A stretch of DNA of 64,000 nt, from positions 17,337,561-17,401,560 of the forward strand of contig NC_088775.1 in the NCBI RefSeq assembly GCF_954871325.1. Reading direction: 5' to 3'. Below, one piece after another: positions 1 through 12,900 of the stretch. Under the pieces are notes generated by a model that was given only the letters and a program-made list of their open reading frames with translations, was not told the DNA's origin and searched no databases. Each line of letters opens with the position of its first letter. Positions within the stretch are counted from its first letter, which is position 1. Source of the DNA: Gordionus sp. m RMFG-2023 (taxonomy: Eukaryota; Nematomorpha; Gordioida; Chordodea; Parachordodidae). The translations under genes and the position numbers were made by a program.

Positions 1-869
1 TATTTTTTTAAAGTATAAAAATTGCAATATTTTTTTAAATAAATATCCAGCTATGCTAATTGTTGAAAAAATTATTAAAAAAATAGTAAACGGATAATAT
101 TTCTTAAAAAAATTAAAAATCGGAGATCATATACATTTCGAAATATTAATTTCAAATTTTCAACTGACCATAAGATGACCCATATTTTTAAAAAAAATTA
201 ATTTTGATGTTTTAGCCATAATTATTAATTATTAACTTAGCTATTGATATTAGATTCAATATTTGATCATATTTAGTTTTAAATTAAAAACTAATTATTT
301 AACATCAGTAAAAAGGAAAAAAGGCGTTTTTTGGACCTTTAACCCCGATTATCCCCGCTAATATAGTTGCTAATGCGCAAAAATTTTGTTTATAATCTAA
401 TGGGAACATATATAACCAGTCTACAACTTTTTATCGAAATTGAAAGTCGGCCAAAAATCTTATTTTTTTTGCTCATTTGACATGGAATGACCCGGTGAAT
501 GATTTTTAAAAAAGGGCTAAATTAAGTTTTTAGCCAAAATATTATTACCAAGGATTCAAAATTTTGTCAATAGAAATCCAAACCCTTTTGCTGTCTGTGG
601 CCAAAATCACTAAGTTTCAGTCAACATATTGAGTTATTTTAAAAAAAGGCTAAATTGTGCCATTTGTTAACACTGATTCATTGGATATTTTAATATCCTT
701 TTTATTGTTTCAGATAATATAAGAAAAACTGTTTAAAATTTTTACCTATTTTTTTAAACATTTCAACAATAAATTGTAATTCAGTTCCTTTTATTAATTC
801 ATTATTATGAAATAAGATTTTAAAAAATCATAAATTATATATATAGTATAATCACAAAATACCAAAAAC
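1..869. other. AT-rich stretch without a gene
   Basis: I see no convincing coding sequence here. Pieces around 340-700 (runs such as AAAAAAGGCTAAATT and a GTTAACACTGATT end) look like weak, decayed relatives of the TAGTGTTGTTAAA MITE family found elsewhere in the window, but their ends cannot be fixed. Confidence 0.5.
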
Positions 870-1040
870 TAGTATTGTTAAACAGCTCGATTTGAGTCTA
901 TTTTTTAAAAAAAAGGCTAACTCAATATTTTAGCCAATGTCCAAATCTTTGTCTCATATAAGAGCAAAATCTTGAGGCATGCTTAATATAAAAAAATATT
1001 CAGTGTCGTTTTTAAACAATCAAGCCATTCAATAACACTA
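870..1040. mobile_element. Degenerate hAT-type MITE
   Basis: The left end reads TAGTATTGTTAAACAGCTCG and the right end AATAACACTA, which is the terminal inverted repeat of the MITEs at 4321-4537 and 61083-61303. The interior contains the family's GGCTAACTCAATATTTTAGCC stretch in parts. No clean 8-bp target duplication is visible, so this copy is old or one end is displaced. It abuts the deleted hAT element that begins at 1053. Confidence 0.5.
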
Positions 1041-1052
1041 CTTACTAAAAAC

Positions 1053-2615
1053 CAGGGTTTCGAACCGAACCGAACTGAACTGCCAAACCGGAATGAACCG
1101 TTATGATTTTCTGAACCGTAACCTTAACTGAACCGTTATAAAGAAAATATAAAAAGAGCGAACTGAACAGTTATAAATATTTTGATGGTTTTAAAAAATA
1201 ATTAATTTTAAATTATTAACCTAAATTTAAAATTTTAATTTTCCTTGGACATTTTTTAAATTGGCGATTTCTTTTCAAATAAATATTTTTATATTATCAA
1301 CATTATATATCAAAATACTAAGTTTATTGTTTTTTTCTTTAATATTAGAGATTAGGCAAATTATCTGTTAATTAGATAAGATATCTTAAAATCACACATA
1401 ATTATTCTTGGTTAACAAGTTTATATATATAAGTTATTAATAAGCTTTTATAATATTTGCTAATAATTTAGGAAAAAATTAAATAATTCTACTATTAATA
1501 ACTAAAATCTAATAGAAATCAAGTACTTTTTACATTCATTTTTATATTATATGGTTTATTTTTTATCTCATTATAAAAACTTAGATCATAGAATTTAAAT
1601 AACAATGAATAAAATGGTCAGCAATATTTTAATGATATAATAATTTTTTATTTATAATATTGTTTTTATTAAATTCAGAATTCTGATATTCATTTAAGTC
1701 ATTATAAATTATTTATTATTAAAATATATTTTTAACATTTGAAGAAAGAGAGATTGCTAGAAAATATCTTTGTAAAACTTGGAACTTGATACAAAGTCTA
1801 AATAATCAGAATATTGAAATTCTAAATACTATGCCTACGTGTTCACATTCGAAAGATAATTTAGATGAGATTTTGAAGATTTATTAAAGTTGCATGTAAG
1901 TCTTAATAAGAATAATTATCAGGGCATAGAAAATAATAATAAATGTATAGAAGTAGAATATTTAATTTGGTCATTTGATAATATATAGAGATTAGAAAAA
2001 GATACTAATCTTTTGAATTGTTGGGAAAATGTAAAGAATAGTATGCTAAACTTTATAAGTTAGCTATAACTGCGCTAGCAGTTCCAGTTACGCGGGTATA
2101 CATAGAAAGAGCATTTTCTAGCCTTAAGTTAATACTCTCTGCACAGAGAACTAAATTAAATCCTGAAATATTAGGAAATATTTTAGTTATCCATTCTAAT
2201 CCTCTTTTTAAACATAAATAGTATACATTTTATTATATTTATGTGTTATTTTATTCATCATTGTATTTACGCATGTTTGTTTTTATCTTATTTATTTATG
2301 AAATAAAAAAAATTAATTTGTCTAATTATATTTACTAAGTTTAATAAAAATATCTATTAGATTATCATGGTATTAAATAAGAAATTATAAATTAAAAAGA
2401 TTTTCTCTAAAATTAATATATACATGGTTAATGATTAATTTTTATTAAAATAAAATTTATAAAAACCAGAACAAACCAAAAAGAACTGTTATAAATTATA
2501 AACCGAACCGATATGAATTTTTTTTAAAAAAACCAAAATGGAACAAAACCTTTATAAAATTTTAAACTAAAAACAGGGACTAACCAAACCGTTATGCTTA
2601 ACGGCTCGAAATCCT
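1053..2615 (+). mobile_element. Internally deleted hAT element (hAT1 family, second copy)
   Basis: This is a shortened relative of the 3.8-kb hAT at 54639-58473, in the opposite orientation. Its left end is CAGGGTTTCGAACCG, its right end is a decayed inverse (CTCGAAATCCTA), and both ends carry repeated AACCGAACCG / AACCGTTATA subterminal motifs. The plus strand at 1741-2220 encodes the C-terminal third of a hAT transposase: a segment starting EEREIARKYLCKTWNLIQ and the dimerisation region with ERAFSSLKLILSAQRTKL. The N-terminal BED finger and catalytic part are missing, and stops interrupt the frame, so it cannot be autonomous. Flanks CTAAAAAC and ACAAAAAC agree at 6 of 8 positions and may be the decayed target duplication. 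Confidence 0.8.
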
Positions 2616-2785
2616 ACAAAAACTATAAAAATATCAGCATCCAAACACACTTTGGGTGGGCATGGCCATGTTTTCTAAAATATTTTCAAAATTGGGTGGA
2701 TGGTGGTGGAAAAAATATTTTTAAAAGTAATGTGAGGGTGTAGGGAGGTGTTAGTAAGAGAATTTTTGATATTTGTTAAGGCAAA

Positions 2786-2872
2786 ATAAGCAGAACAGAC
2801 TAAAATTTATAAAAATAAGCAGAACAGACTAAAATTTATAAAAATAAACAGAACAGACTTAAATTTATAAAA
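2786..2872. repeat. 29-bp tandem repeat, three copies
   Basis: Three nearly identical copies of a 29-bp unit that contains GCAGAACAGACTAAAATTT. It lies just downstream of the deleted hAT copy in a G-rich, gene-free stretch. Function unknown; it may be simple slippage. Confidence 0.8.
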
Positions 2873-3402
2873 ATAATAGTTTTATTTCATAATATATGTT
2901 TTATTATATTAAGATGAATAATGAGCCAAAACAGCCATTAAAATCATTTTAAAACATTAGGTGAGCAGGCAAATTTAAAAAAAAAATTGGATAGGCAGGC
3001 AGGCTAAGATAATTTTAAAACAAGTGGGCGGGCTTTTTAGGTACCCCTCCTCTCACATTTCAGATCTATATTGCATATAAAGTAGTTATAAATAGATAAT
3101 ATGTAGATAGAGGTTTCTTTATTTGTGAAAAAATGGGAGGGCATAATGACAAAAATTGAAAGGAATATTTTAGTTATGACCATGTGGGTTTCAAATTGTG
3201 TACTAACCCAATTTTTTTAAAAATGAGAAAAGCAATTCAATTTTTAGCACAAAGAATAAATGTGACAAAATTTATAAAATATTTCTTTTAATAAAAATAA
3301 TTTATCTATAGGCCATATGCTTACAGGGTAAAAAAATAAATTATTATGGAAATATAGTTTTACATTAGCTTAAAATATGAAGAAATAAATATTTAAACAT
3401 AC

Positions 3403-3450
3403 TTGCGGAATACTATTTTCAAACTCCACTTCTTCTTCACTCTCTGACAT
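3403..3450 (-). CDS. Orphan first exon, acidic N-terminus (unidentified host gene)
   Basis: On the minus strand an ATG opens a 16-codon frame, MSESEEEVEFENSIPQ, that runs straight into a strong splice donor (GTATGT) in phase 0. Acidic MSESEEE starts are common in nuclear and ribosome-biogenesis proteins, but the remainder is too short to assign. I could not find a convincing second exon at lower coordinates before the hAT copy at 1053-2615, so the gene may be disrupted or the match fortuitous. The call rests on the ATG-donor pairing and the non-random composition in a very AT-rich background. Confidence 0.3.
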
Positions 3451-4312
3451 TTTATAAAATTTGTATTTAAAATATGGAGAGATGTTATAAGTATCTTTAA
3501 ATAAGTTTTACTAAATGTTGTCTGGTCGAAGTAGTCTTTAATCTAAAAGATACAATTAATATTTAAATAATAAAGCCTATAACTTGTTTAACGAAGGTGT
3601 TTAGAGGTTTATGGCTTATAAATTTTAAAAAATGTTCTATTAGCTTCTATGAATTATTTTAAAAAATGCTTCAGTCAAGGTAAAAAAATACCTATTTATT
3701 TTTTTATTTTGAATTTAAAAATGATTGTCATTTATAAAATAGGATACAATATTAACTATATCACAATAAAATTAATTTAAAAAATAAATAAGAATAAATT
3801 AAAATAAATAATACTCGTTAACTCAATGACTGAGAATCTCCGGGATATTTTTAAATTAGATTATATATGCTTTAAATAAAAGTGCAATACATTTGTAATT
3901 AAAAATGAAGACGCAAAGCATTATAATATGTTTGAATCAGATTTCAAGATACGATTCAGTTCTACACTTATAAAAATTTCAACTTGTTTTAAAGCCCAGA
4001 ATACAGAGTTGACCTAAGGGGGTGACGAAAAGGCAGATCCCCTCATCATTTTGATTTTTAAGAATGTTAAATTATCAATTGCAGTTTTAAAAATATAAAT
4101 TATTTCAAAATAATCATTCTAATATTTTTTATTTGGATCTAATTTTAAAATATAGAAACTCCTAATTTTGTTTTTTTTATATCTATGAATAATTGTTAAT
4201 TTATATTATGCATAAGCTTTTAGTTGCTCTCTGAAATTACTGTTATAAAGGTATTACAGCTAATATTTATTTGAAAAATTGTAAATAGGGTATATTAACA
4301 AATGGAAGCAGG
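3451..4312. other. AT-rich stretch without a gene
   Basis: No open frame, RNA gene or repeat with clear ends was recognised. Confidence 0.5.
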
Positions 4313-4320
4313 GTATTAAT

Positions 4321-4537
4321 TAGTGTTATTAAACGGCTCGTCTTGAACCGACTTTTAAAAACGGTTAGCTCAATATTTCATCCAAAAAAGATATTACGCC
4401 TACCTGAAAATTTTGCTCATAGAGGAAACAAAGGAATTTTATCGAAATATATAGACTTAAGCAATATTTTTTCTGACTAAAATATTGAGTTAGCCGCTTT
4501 TAAAAATCGGCCCAAAACGAGCCGTTAAACAACACTA
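4321..4537. mobile_element. 217-bp hAT-type MITE with 8-bp target duplication
   Basis: The left end TAGTGTTATTAAACGGCTCG and right end CGAGCCGTTAAACAACACTA form a 20-bp terminal inverted repeat with one mismatch. The element is flanked by a perfect 8-bp duplication GTATTAAT (4313-4320 and 4538-4545), the size made by hAT transposases. It has no coding capacity; subterminal AAACGGTTAGCTCAATATTT and its inverse extend the stem. The first 13 bases match the ends of the 16.65-kb composite at 28833-45482 with one difference (TAGTGTTRTTAAA), so one transposase could recognise both. Confidence 0.9.
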
Positions 4538-4545
4538 GTATTAAT

Positions 4546-7360
4546 TAGCTACATTTTGAAGAATTTATATGCTTCTGAAGTATGTTGATTTCCCAAGAAA
4601 AGCTTACAAATATATATATATATACTTAAATATGCCTATATCGATTAAACCCAATTTATTCATTGCCTTAAGATTTTAATGACTATATATAAACTTCACG
4701 TTTTCAGTGCCCTGAAAAACACTCAAGGTTTAAAGGAGTTAAAACATATTTGTGTTCTAAATATGGGTATCTTAAATTATTTCAGAGAAGTAAATCAAAA
4801 AAATAAATTATATTAAATAATATATCTATTTACATATCACTAACCTTTTGAGATGTAAGTTACTTAACTCCTATATAATTAGATTATAATTACCTTAATA
4901 TTTCAAAAGATGATGTTAATTATACAACTTATAAAATATATATAACAAAGGCAGATTTAAGGAAAAAATATTTATGTTATATATTGTATTCATTAATATA
5001 TTTTATCATATAAGAACATTGTTGCCATCAAATATACTTTTCTAAAGAATTTGCATATTTATTTTGAGTATCATAATTTATACTTTGAAGTTCATGTAAA
5101 TTTATTATATTTTTCAATTTTAATCGTTATTTTGGGCAAATTATAAGAATTATTATTTATCGACATCTATACTTTTAAACATAGTATATTATTTTGTTTG
5201 AAAACACTTTTTACTTTCCACTTTTTAACTATTGCAATTATATCATTGAACTATTGATAATTTTTGATATAATAGTTTTAACTTTTTAATCTTTTATAAT
5301 ATGTTATTATAACTTTGTAAATAAAATATTGATATTTTGGTGCAAATAACCTTATTTTTTATATTACATAATTAAATACTCAATGAATTACTTATCCACG
5401 TCATGCCATGGGTATATATTAATTTATTTTTATTTAAAAATAATAAATATGTTATTTAAAAATTAATATAAAAAAAAAATTTTTTTAATATGTTTTGTAT
5501 ACAGATTACTTTAAATCATTCTATTCTAATTTGAACTCAACAGTATTCAAGCAAATTAATTATACATATGATTTTCGGTTTTCCAACCTATCCTAATAAA
5601 TTATGCACAGTTTTTCTTCAAATCATTCTATTCTAAATTCAATTTAACAATATTCAAGAAAATTTAATAATGGTTATTATAATTACAATGTTTGGCAGAT
5701 TTGAAGTAAAATATAAAATTCAAGTAAAATTAGAACTAATGGGTCACACATGAAACTTTAATTATAGTGTGCAGATTTGAAGTAAATTATTATTGAAGTA
5801 AATTACATATATGTATTTTAGATATCAATAAGTACGACAATGGTGACTCATCGTAGGGTTCAGTGCATTTTTATTTTTAAAATTTTTATTTTGTTTTTAT
5901 TTCTGTCTTAATCTTTTATAATGATTGTACAGATGTTGATTTATCTATCATTAATAAAATAAAAAGATGGCTGGTATAAACAATATAAATGTTCCAGAGA
6001 TCGTGAAACCCCCCAAAAAATATACCAATAATTAAAATATCAGGGAATTAGATACACAAATAATAAAATTTATATTATTTGATGGGAATTAGATACACAA
6101 ATAATAAAATTTATATTATTTGATTTAAAAATTAAATGACTAACTATCTATAAAATTAAACATCCTTATATACAATTTTAAATTAATTGCTAATGTGTTA
6201 ATACTATTCTACAACATAAAAATGTAATGTATATTGTTTAAAATTATATATATATATTGAATACCACTCTAAACCAACACAATCTTTTATTTATTCAAAT
6301 TAAATCAATCAATTATCCGATCATATGATCAAGAACAAAGAATCAAAATTGTTATCTATCTTTTTTGCGAAATCCATTGATAAATGTCTATATTGTCAAT
6401 TACATATAAACAGATATGACACGCCCCCTTTCTTTAGAAATCAAACTGGGGTAAAAAAAATACATTTTACGTATATATATATATAATCAAAGTAAATGTC
6501 TACATAAATTCTAATATAGATCAACAAAAAATAAAAATTATTATCATTTATTTTCATTAAATTTTCTTCTTTCTGTTTCAGGAATTGCATATTTTTTCTT
6601 GACAATACAGAATTTGAGCTATAGCTACCCATTTTTTCTTGACCATAAGTAATAGTTGTCTTTGAATGTTGATTATCATTATATCTTAATGGTTATTGAG
6701 TCATAGCTTGATTGATCCATTGCATCATTGGCCAGTCATGATCATTCTATTTTAAGCTTGGTTATGTTATCCAGCATGATTCTATTTTATTGGACAGAAT
6801 CATTGTAGTTGATTAAACGGAATCTTACAAAAAGTAAGTCAGCCAAATGTTTTTTTTTAAATTACATCCAAAATGTAATCATTATTCATTCCTTTTACAT
6901 TATGTCAAATCTATTTCTTCCCTATCAATCATAATCCTAAATTTCAAATATTAAACACAAAGTTTCTGATTTCAATTAACAAGAGACCTTTTATTATATG
7001 ATGAACTACTACTTTCCCCCTTTCCTTGGATCTAAAATATCATATTTTCAATTTTACACATAAAAATTTTCTAAAATTATCTAATGGCTCCCTGCATTAT
7101 TATCCTTTACATATATAAATCCACATTTATACATATAAAATCAAAAATATTTTTACCAATTTAACAGCATAATTTTTTTAATTAAAAACGTGAACTATTT
7201 ATGACCCATTCTTAAGTTTTAATTTATCTTTAGCACATGTTTAACATAAAATTTTTATATCTGGAATTTTCATATTTTTACTTCATCACATAATTTCTCT
7301 ATTTATTTCATTTATCACTTTTTTTAACATTATTCATATATTTCATATGTAAAATTAAAA
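4546..7360. other. AT-rich stretch without a gene
   Basis: No coding sequence was recognised. A 41-bp unit beginning GGGAATTAGATACACAAATA is duplicated in tandem at 6043-6124. A pyrimidine-rich strand bias is visible around 6540-7350. Confidence 0.5.
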
Positions 7361-7369
7361 TTTAAAAAA

Positions 7370-8020
7370 AGATGTACCATAGAAAAGTAATAATTGTCAT
7401 AATCATTATTTAAATTTTTTGAAGCATATGGTAAAGATATTTATTGTAAACATGTCAAATTAAAATTCCAGTAAAGCTAGACCATAGAAAAATAACAATT
7501 GTCATAATCGTTATTATTTAATTTTTTTGATTTCTAGTGTCTCAAATAGGTTAAAATTTATTTTATTAAGATGTAAAAATAGAATTTCAATCAAGATGTA
7601 CAATAGAAAAGTGAATTGTCATAATCGTTATTATTTTAATTTTTAAAATTTTTTTGGAGCATAATGGTAAAGATATTTATTGTAAACATGTCAAATTATA
7701 ATTCCAATAAAGATATATCATAGAAAGGTAACAATTATCATAATTGTTATTATTTAACCTTTTTATTATTTTTGACGCTAATAGGTTAAAATTTATATTA
7801 TCAAAATGTAAAATTAAAATATTAATAAAAATGTACCATAGAAAAGTGACAATTGTCAAATAATTATTAACTTTTTAATATTATTTTTATTGAAAACACA
7901 TGTTAAATTAAAATAACAATAAAGATGTATTATAGAAAAGTGATAATTGTCATAATGGTTTTGAATTATTTTAGATATAACATAAAAAAACTGACAATTG
8001 TCATATGTAATATTTTTAAA
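7370..8020 (+). repeat. Diverged array of the ATTGTCATAATCG iteron (left member of an inverted pair)
   Basis: About seven diverged copies of a unit of roughly 90-120 bp, each containing a version of GAAAAGTGACAATTGTCATAATCG, followed by TTTATTGTAAACATGTCAAATTA. The same unit forms the tight 119-bp arrays at 29072-30045 and, inverted, at 43199-45317. Here the copies are much more diverged, so this array is older. An inverted, shorter array lies at 17760-18000. Confidence 0.75.
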
Positions 8021-8370
8021 ATTTTATAAAATTTGAACAAGTTAACTAGGTTTGTTGTCAGAACGGTGACCCCGTCTAATTTTAAAAAATTAGCGTCCCC
8101 ACTCTTATTTTTTTTAAGAAAATATATTGGCACAGCATGTTTCTTAAATTTTTGATGGCTTTATTATTAGATTACAGAATATTAAAAAAGGATGAGTTCT
8201 AACTGTATATATATATTTTTATTAAAAAAATAGTCGATATATGACGGTGTTGCATGATCAATTAATTTGTTATAACAGATTAATAAAATTTTATAAAGTC
8301 CTTCGATTTTATTTGCTTAATTCAATAATATCATGATTACCTTAAATGCTTCAAAAAAAAATAGCTAATT

Positions 8371-8766
8371 TCAATGTGAATGATCCAGTGTGATAGTGAA
8401 TATAACTATGGGAAACACCAAACTCGAAAGGAACAATAGATATTTCCTAAAGCATCCAATTTCAGAATTGTCATTAATATTATTTTAAACATTAACATTA
8501 ATTCGTTTTGTCGGTGATAATAAAATCTTTGTCAAATCATCTGCTTCGTTTACCACTTTTTTTTGTCTGCGATATCCATTCGTAATAAAGAATGTTCATT
8601 GCCTAAATTCATCATTGATGGTACTGTGGTATTCCTTTGTGGAGTTTTGGAATAACGAAGGACGTTATTATTATGAGAGGAATGTATCAAAAAAAAAACT
8701 GTTTCTGGCACGATGTGAAAAGCGGCGACGTAGAGAAATGTAGCCCCACTGAATAACGTGGCCATA
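8371..8766 (-). CDS. SLC39A9: ZIP9-like zinc transporter, last two exons
   Basis: The minus strand encodes TLFSGATFLYVAAFHIVPE, which matches the highly conserved membrane segment LFSAGTFLYVATVHVLPE of SLC39A9 (ZIP9), a Golgi and plasma-membrane zinc transporter. This exon ends ...DKKKW at a donor (AAGTG|GTAAAC, exon end 8554). After a 107-bp intron ending CTTTAG, the terminal exon 8446-8371 encodes a hydrophobic tail ending PIVIFTITLDHSH and a TGA stop, matching the last membrane helix and the ...SVGHQH ending of ZIP9. Codon phase is kept across the splice. The loop between the two helices differs from the human one. The acceptor of the first exon shown is uncertain. Earlier exons were not found; the next 5 kb upstream is A-rich DNA and an LTR fossil, so the gene is either split by insertions or only a captured tail. 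Confidence 0.6.
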
Positions 8767-8779
8767 GTGTATAGGGATT

Positions 8780-9980
8780 GGATCTCTATCTATCTACATT
8801 GACGTTATACATCGTAATCGGATGGTTGTCATTGCTCTGAAAGGTTGAGTAAACGATAATTCATGAGCATTGGCTTGATAATCAACTGGACACGAAGGGG
8901 AAACAAACTTTTAAAAAAAACTTTACTTAAAAAATTTTAACAAAAAATTATTATGAATAGAGATCTAGTGGGTATTAATATTTTTTTAAAAAAAAAACTG
9001 TATGAAAAAAATTATTATAATATTTTTTAAAAAAAAACTTATTATAAAATATTTTACAAAAAAAAACTTCTGGTTTAATGTATTAATGTATACTAGTTGC
9101 GGCGCATACATTATGACAAAAACAAAACTTATTTCTCCCATGTGTTTCAACTATCTCTATATTATTATCAATAATATCCCTTGGGATGAACGTCAAGTGA
9201 AACCAATAACATAACAGTATTTGTAAAACTAATCTAACACACTCACGCGAATCCCCCAAGTTAGTATTATTCATTTCTACTTTTAATTACAAAATTGAAG
9301 GCAACTTCCAATAAAATAAGTTAGAGAAAAAAAATGCACCACATGGCTCGGAGAAACAAATATTTAACACAACAACAATTTTTTACGAATGTTTCAGATT
9401 TTCTTTTCAATACACATTATGCAGTACCATAAAAAAATCATTTACTAAATCCATATTGTATTATTACAAAAAAAATAAATTTTTATCAATGTGAATAATC
9501 AAACATAACACGACCACAAAAAAAAACTTTTCGACTAAACTGAGAACAAAAGCTATTTTAATACCCCTCAAAAAAAAAACTTTCGATTCATTCAATAAAA
9601 TATAAAAACAAAAATTGTCCCTTCATTCAAGAAAAGATAAAAACAAAACCTTTCTATTCTTTCACGAAAAGATAACAACATCTATTCATTAAATTAAAAA
9701 AAAACTATTCTATTCATTTCACAAAAGATAAAAACATCTACTCATTAAATTAACAAAAAAAAATTTTCTATTCATTTAACAAAGCAGACAAAGAACATTC
9801 CTTAACGAACCAAAACGACGAAACCTTTCCAATATCATTAACATGTAGACAAACTTTTTACTGAACCCGTCTGAATTGAACTATAAATTTACTCAAAAAA
9901 TGACCAAAAACCCGTATATATTGACATATTTTTAATATGACCAAATATATTCGGAACCCGGACCGATATGAACATAAAAA
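8780..9980. other. A-rich stretch, no certain gene
   Basis: Long A-runs and imperfect ~55-bp repeats of a CTATTCATTTAACAAAAGATAAAAAC type unit (9590-9790) dominate. A minus-strand frame at 9083-9274 (63 codons, contains CHNVC) is unassigned; it may belong to the 3' part of the LTR fossil that begins nearby. Confidence 0.4.
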
Positions 9981-9989
9981 ATCGAGACG

Positions 9990-12900
9990 CTTCTTATTTA
10001 TCCCAATCTTACATGATCGTGATGACGGATCACGGTCACCCCGGTTATTAACAAAATTTCGCTTAATTTCGAACCCCGATTTAATATGACCCGACCTCTT
10101 TCCCATTTTTTTATTCGATTGTCAAACAATCTGGTCCAAACTTTCTGACCCACTGAAAACTTTACCCCTGATTTTACTTCCATTGAGGTAATAATCTTCC
10201 TCTTTGGTTTTAAGAAATCTAATGGACCCCGTGTTCGCCTACCTAAAAATAACTCTACAGGCGTAACCCCCTCTCGATTGCGAGAATTGAGGTAATATAA
10301 TTGAGACATGTAAGCCTCCTCTTTATGAGTTCCAGCCTTTTTAATCCAATTTTTAACAATGGCTACCATCTTCTCAGCTTGTCCATTCGAGCGGGATGGT
10401 ATGGTGGAGCCAGAATGTGTTTTGTCTGAGACTCAACACAAAACTGTTTAAAATCCTCACTGACAAAAGCGGGACCCCCATCAGACACTATTGTGTCGGG
10501 AAAACCGAACCGAGCATATAATTCTCTTAATTTTTTAACAACAATTTTCGTGGTATACCCATGTACTTCTGTATATTCTATCCATTTAGAATACGAATCT
10601 ACCACTAAAAAATATGTCTTTTTATTAAGATCAAAGAAATCAATGTGGATACGTTCCCAAGGTTTCTTTGATTTAGGGCAAAATTGCCCTACCTCCTTAC
10701 GGGGCATAGGGGCACAGGCATTACAAGGAACGCATTTCCTGGTAATCCGTTCTATATCATTGCCCATACCAGGCTACCATACATATTCTCGAGCCCAAGA
10801 TTTCATCTTGTCTCGACCTTGCGTGCAATAATTTCATAATTTTACTCCGTAATTTAAAAGGAATTACGGCCCTGTTTCCCCTCATAATACAATCATCAAC
10901 AATTGATAATTCTTTCTGTATTTTTTTATATGCATCATATTTGTTTTTCCAAGGTTTCTCTCCTGTTAAACTTAATTTTACATGACCTAGAACTTTGTCA
11001 TTCACAGTATTGGTTTTCAAATCCTCCCAATTGGTAGGACCCCCTTTTAGAATATAAGACAGAGAAGGCACTAAGGCCTTCTCTCTATCAATGCTTATAC
11101 TATTATTTATTTCCGGGTCTGCACAGCCAGAACCCAACCTGGACAAAATATCCGGCAAATGATTCTCTTTGCCTCGACGATATCTAACTTCCACGTTAAA
11201 ACTGCCCACTAATAATAACCAACATTGTAACCGGGGAGATAACATTAACTCCCTATTATCCTTGGAATAGGTGGATTAACGGTTTGTGGTCAGTAAAAAT
11301 TTCAAATTTTTTACCAATCAAATATTCACGGCATTTCGTCAAACCGAAAATCACGGCCAATGCCTCCTGTTCAATCACCGAATATCTCGTTTCGACATCC
11401 CTAAAAACTCGAGAAAAAAAAAAGGATAGGTCTTTCCACACCATCAATTACATGTAATAAGGCTCCTCCAACACCTTTGTTGGAGGCATCAACAGCTAAA
11501 ATGATTTCTAAATCTTTGTTGAAACATACTAAAATTGGCTCTTCCCCAATCTTTCCTTTCAAAATTTCAAATGCTTCTTGTTGCTCCACTTTCCAATCGA
11601 AATGAACACCTTTTTTTAATAACTCATATAACGGGGCAGCTACCTTCGCAAAATCTTCTATAAAACGATGGTAGTAATTTACCATACCCAAAAAGGACTG
11701 CACCTCCGCCTTACTATTGGGCTGCTTCAAATTTAATATATTTTTCAAATTTTTTTGCAATGGCTTCACCTCAATCCCATTTATGTGATGACCTAAATAT
11801 TCTATCTCCGTTACGCCCAAAATGCTTTTCTCCTTGCTGGCTCTCAAGCCTTTACCATGAATTCTTTTAAAAACTTCCTCCAAACGTTGGTTATGCTGCT
11901 CAGGCGTCATCCCTGTAATTAGCACATCATCCATAAAATAAAATACACCCTCTAGTCCTTGGAAAACGGACGGCATGGTACGTTGAAAAATAGGTGCTGA
12001 CACACTCAACCCAAATGGTAATCTACAAAAAGCGAACAACCCTTTAGGAGTCGTGATCGTCAATAATTTACGAATCTCCTCCCTCAAAGGTAATTGTAAA
12101 TAGGCTGACGAAAAATATACCTTTAAAAAATATTTCGCTCCCTTCAACTGGGCCAAAATTTCCTCAATTCGAGGCAAAGGATATTTAACTTCTGCTACCC
12201 ATCGATTAACGGTTACTCTGAAATCAGCACAGAGTCTCAATTTACCATTTGATTTCTTAACCGGTACCAACGGGGTTGCCCATAATACACTATATTCCAC
12301 TGGAACAATAATGCGATCTTTAATCCACTGATCCAATTCTTCATCAATTTCCCTTTTCCATTCAAAGGGAACTCGTCGACACGCTAAAAAAATAGGTGCA
12401 AATCCCTCCCTTAATTATATCCACTTGATAGTCATTAAGACATCCTAACTTGTCTTCAAAAATTACTTCATACCTTTTTATTAAAAGAGATATATTTTCA
12501 CGCATTTTATGTAAATCATGAATACCAATAGCAACCATTGGGTTTTCATCAATGCTAATATGGTTTTCAATCATAAGTTCCGTGGAATTTATATATTTAT
12601 CAGAATTAAGGGTTGAATTATCTTGTTTTACGATGAAATCCGCCCCTTCTATTTCATGAATCTTTTTTCGAGCAATATTTTTGGGTTTAGTCTCGTTTCG
12701 GGCCGAACCATTATGTATTGCAAAAATATTCCAATAATTATTGAAAGGACCTAACTGAACAATCCAATCCCACCCCATGATGGTTTCCACATCTTTCTTT
12801 ACTACCCATAAATCCAGAAAAAATGTAGTATCATGGAGACTTACTCCCAACTTAGTTTTTCCCAAAACTATTATTTCAGACCCATCAAATTGTCTGACAC

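Noticed and set aside
9002-9214. Lysine-rich small protein on the plus strand
   Set aside because: Composition follows the A-runs and there is no conserved block; most likely chance.
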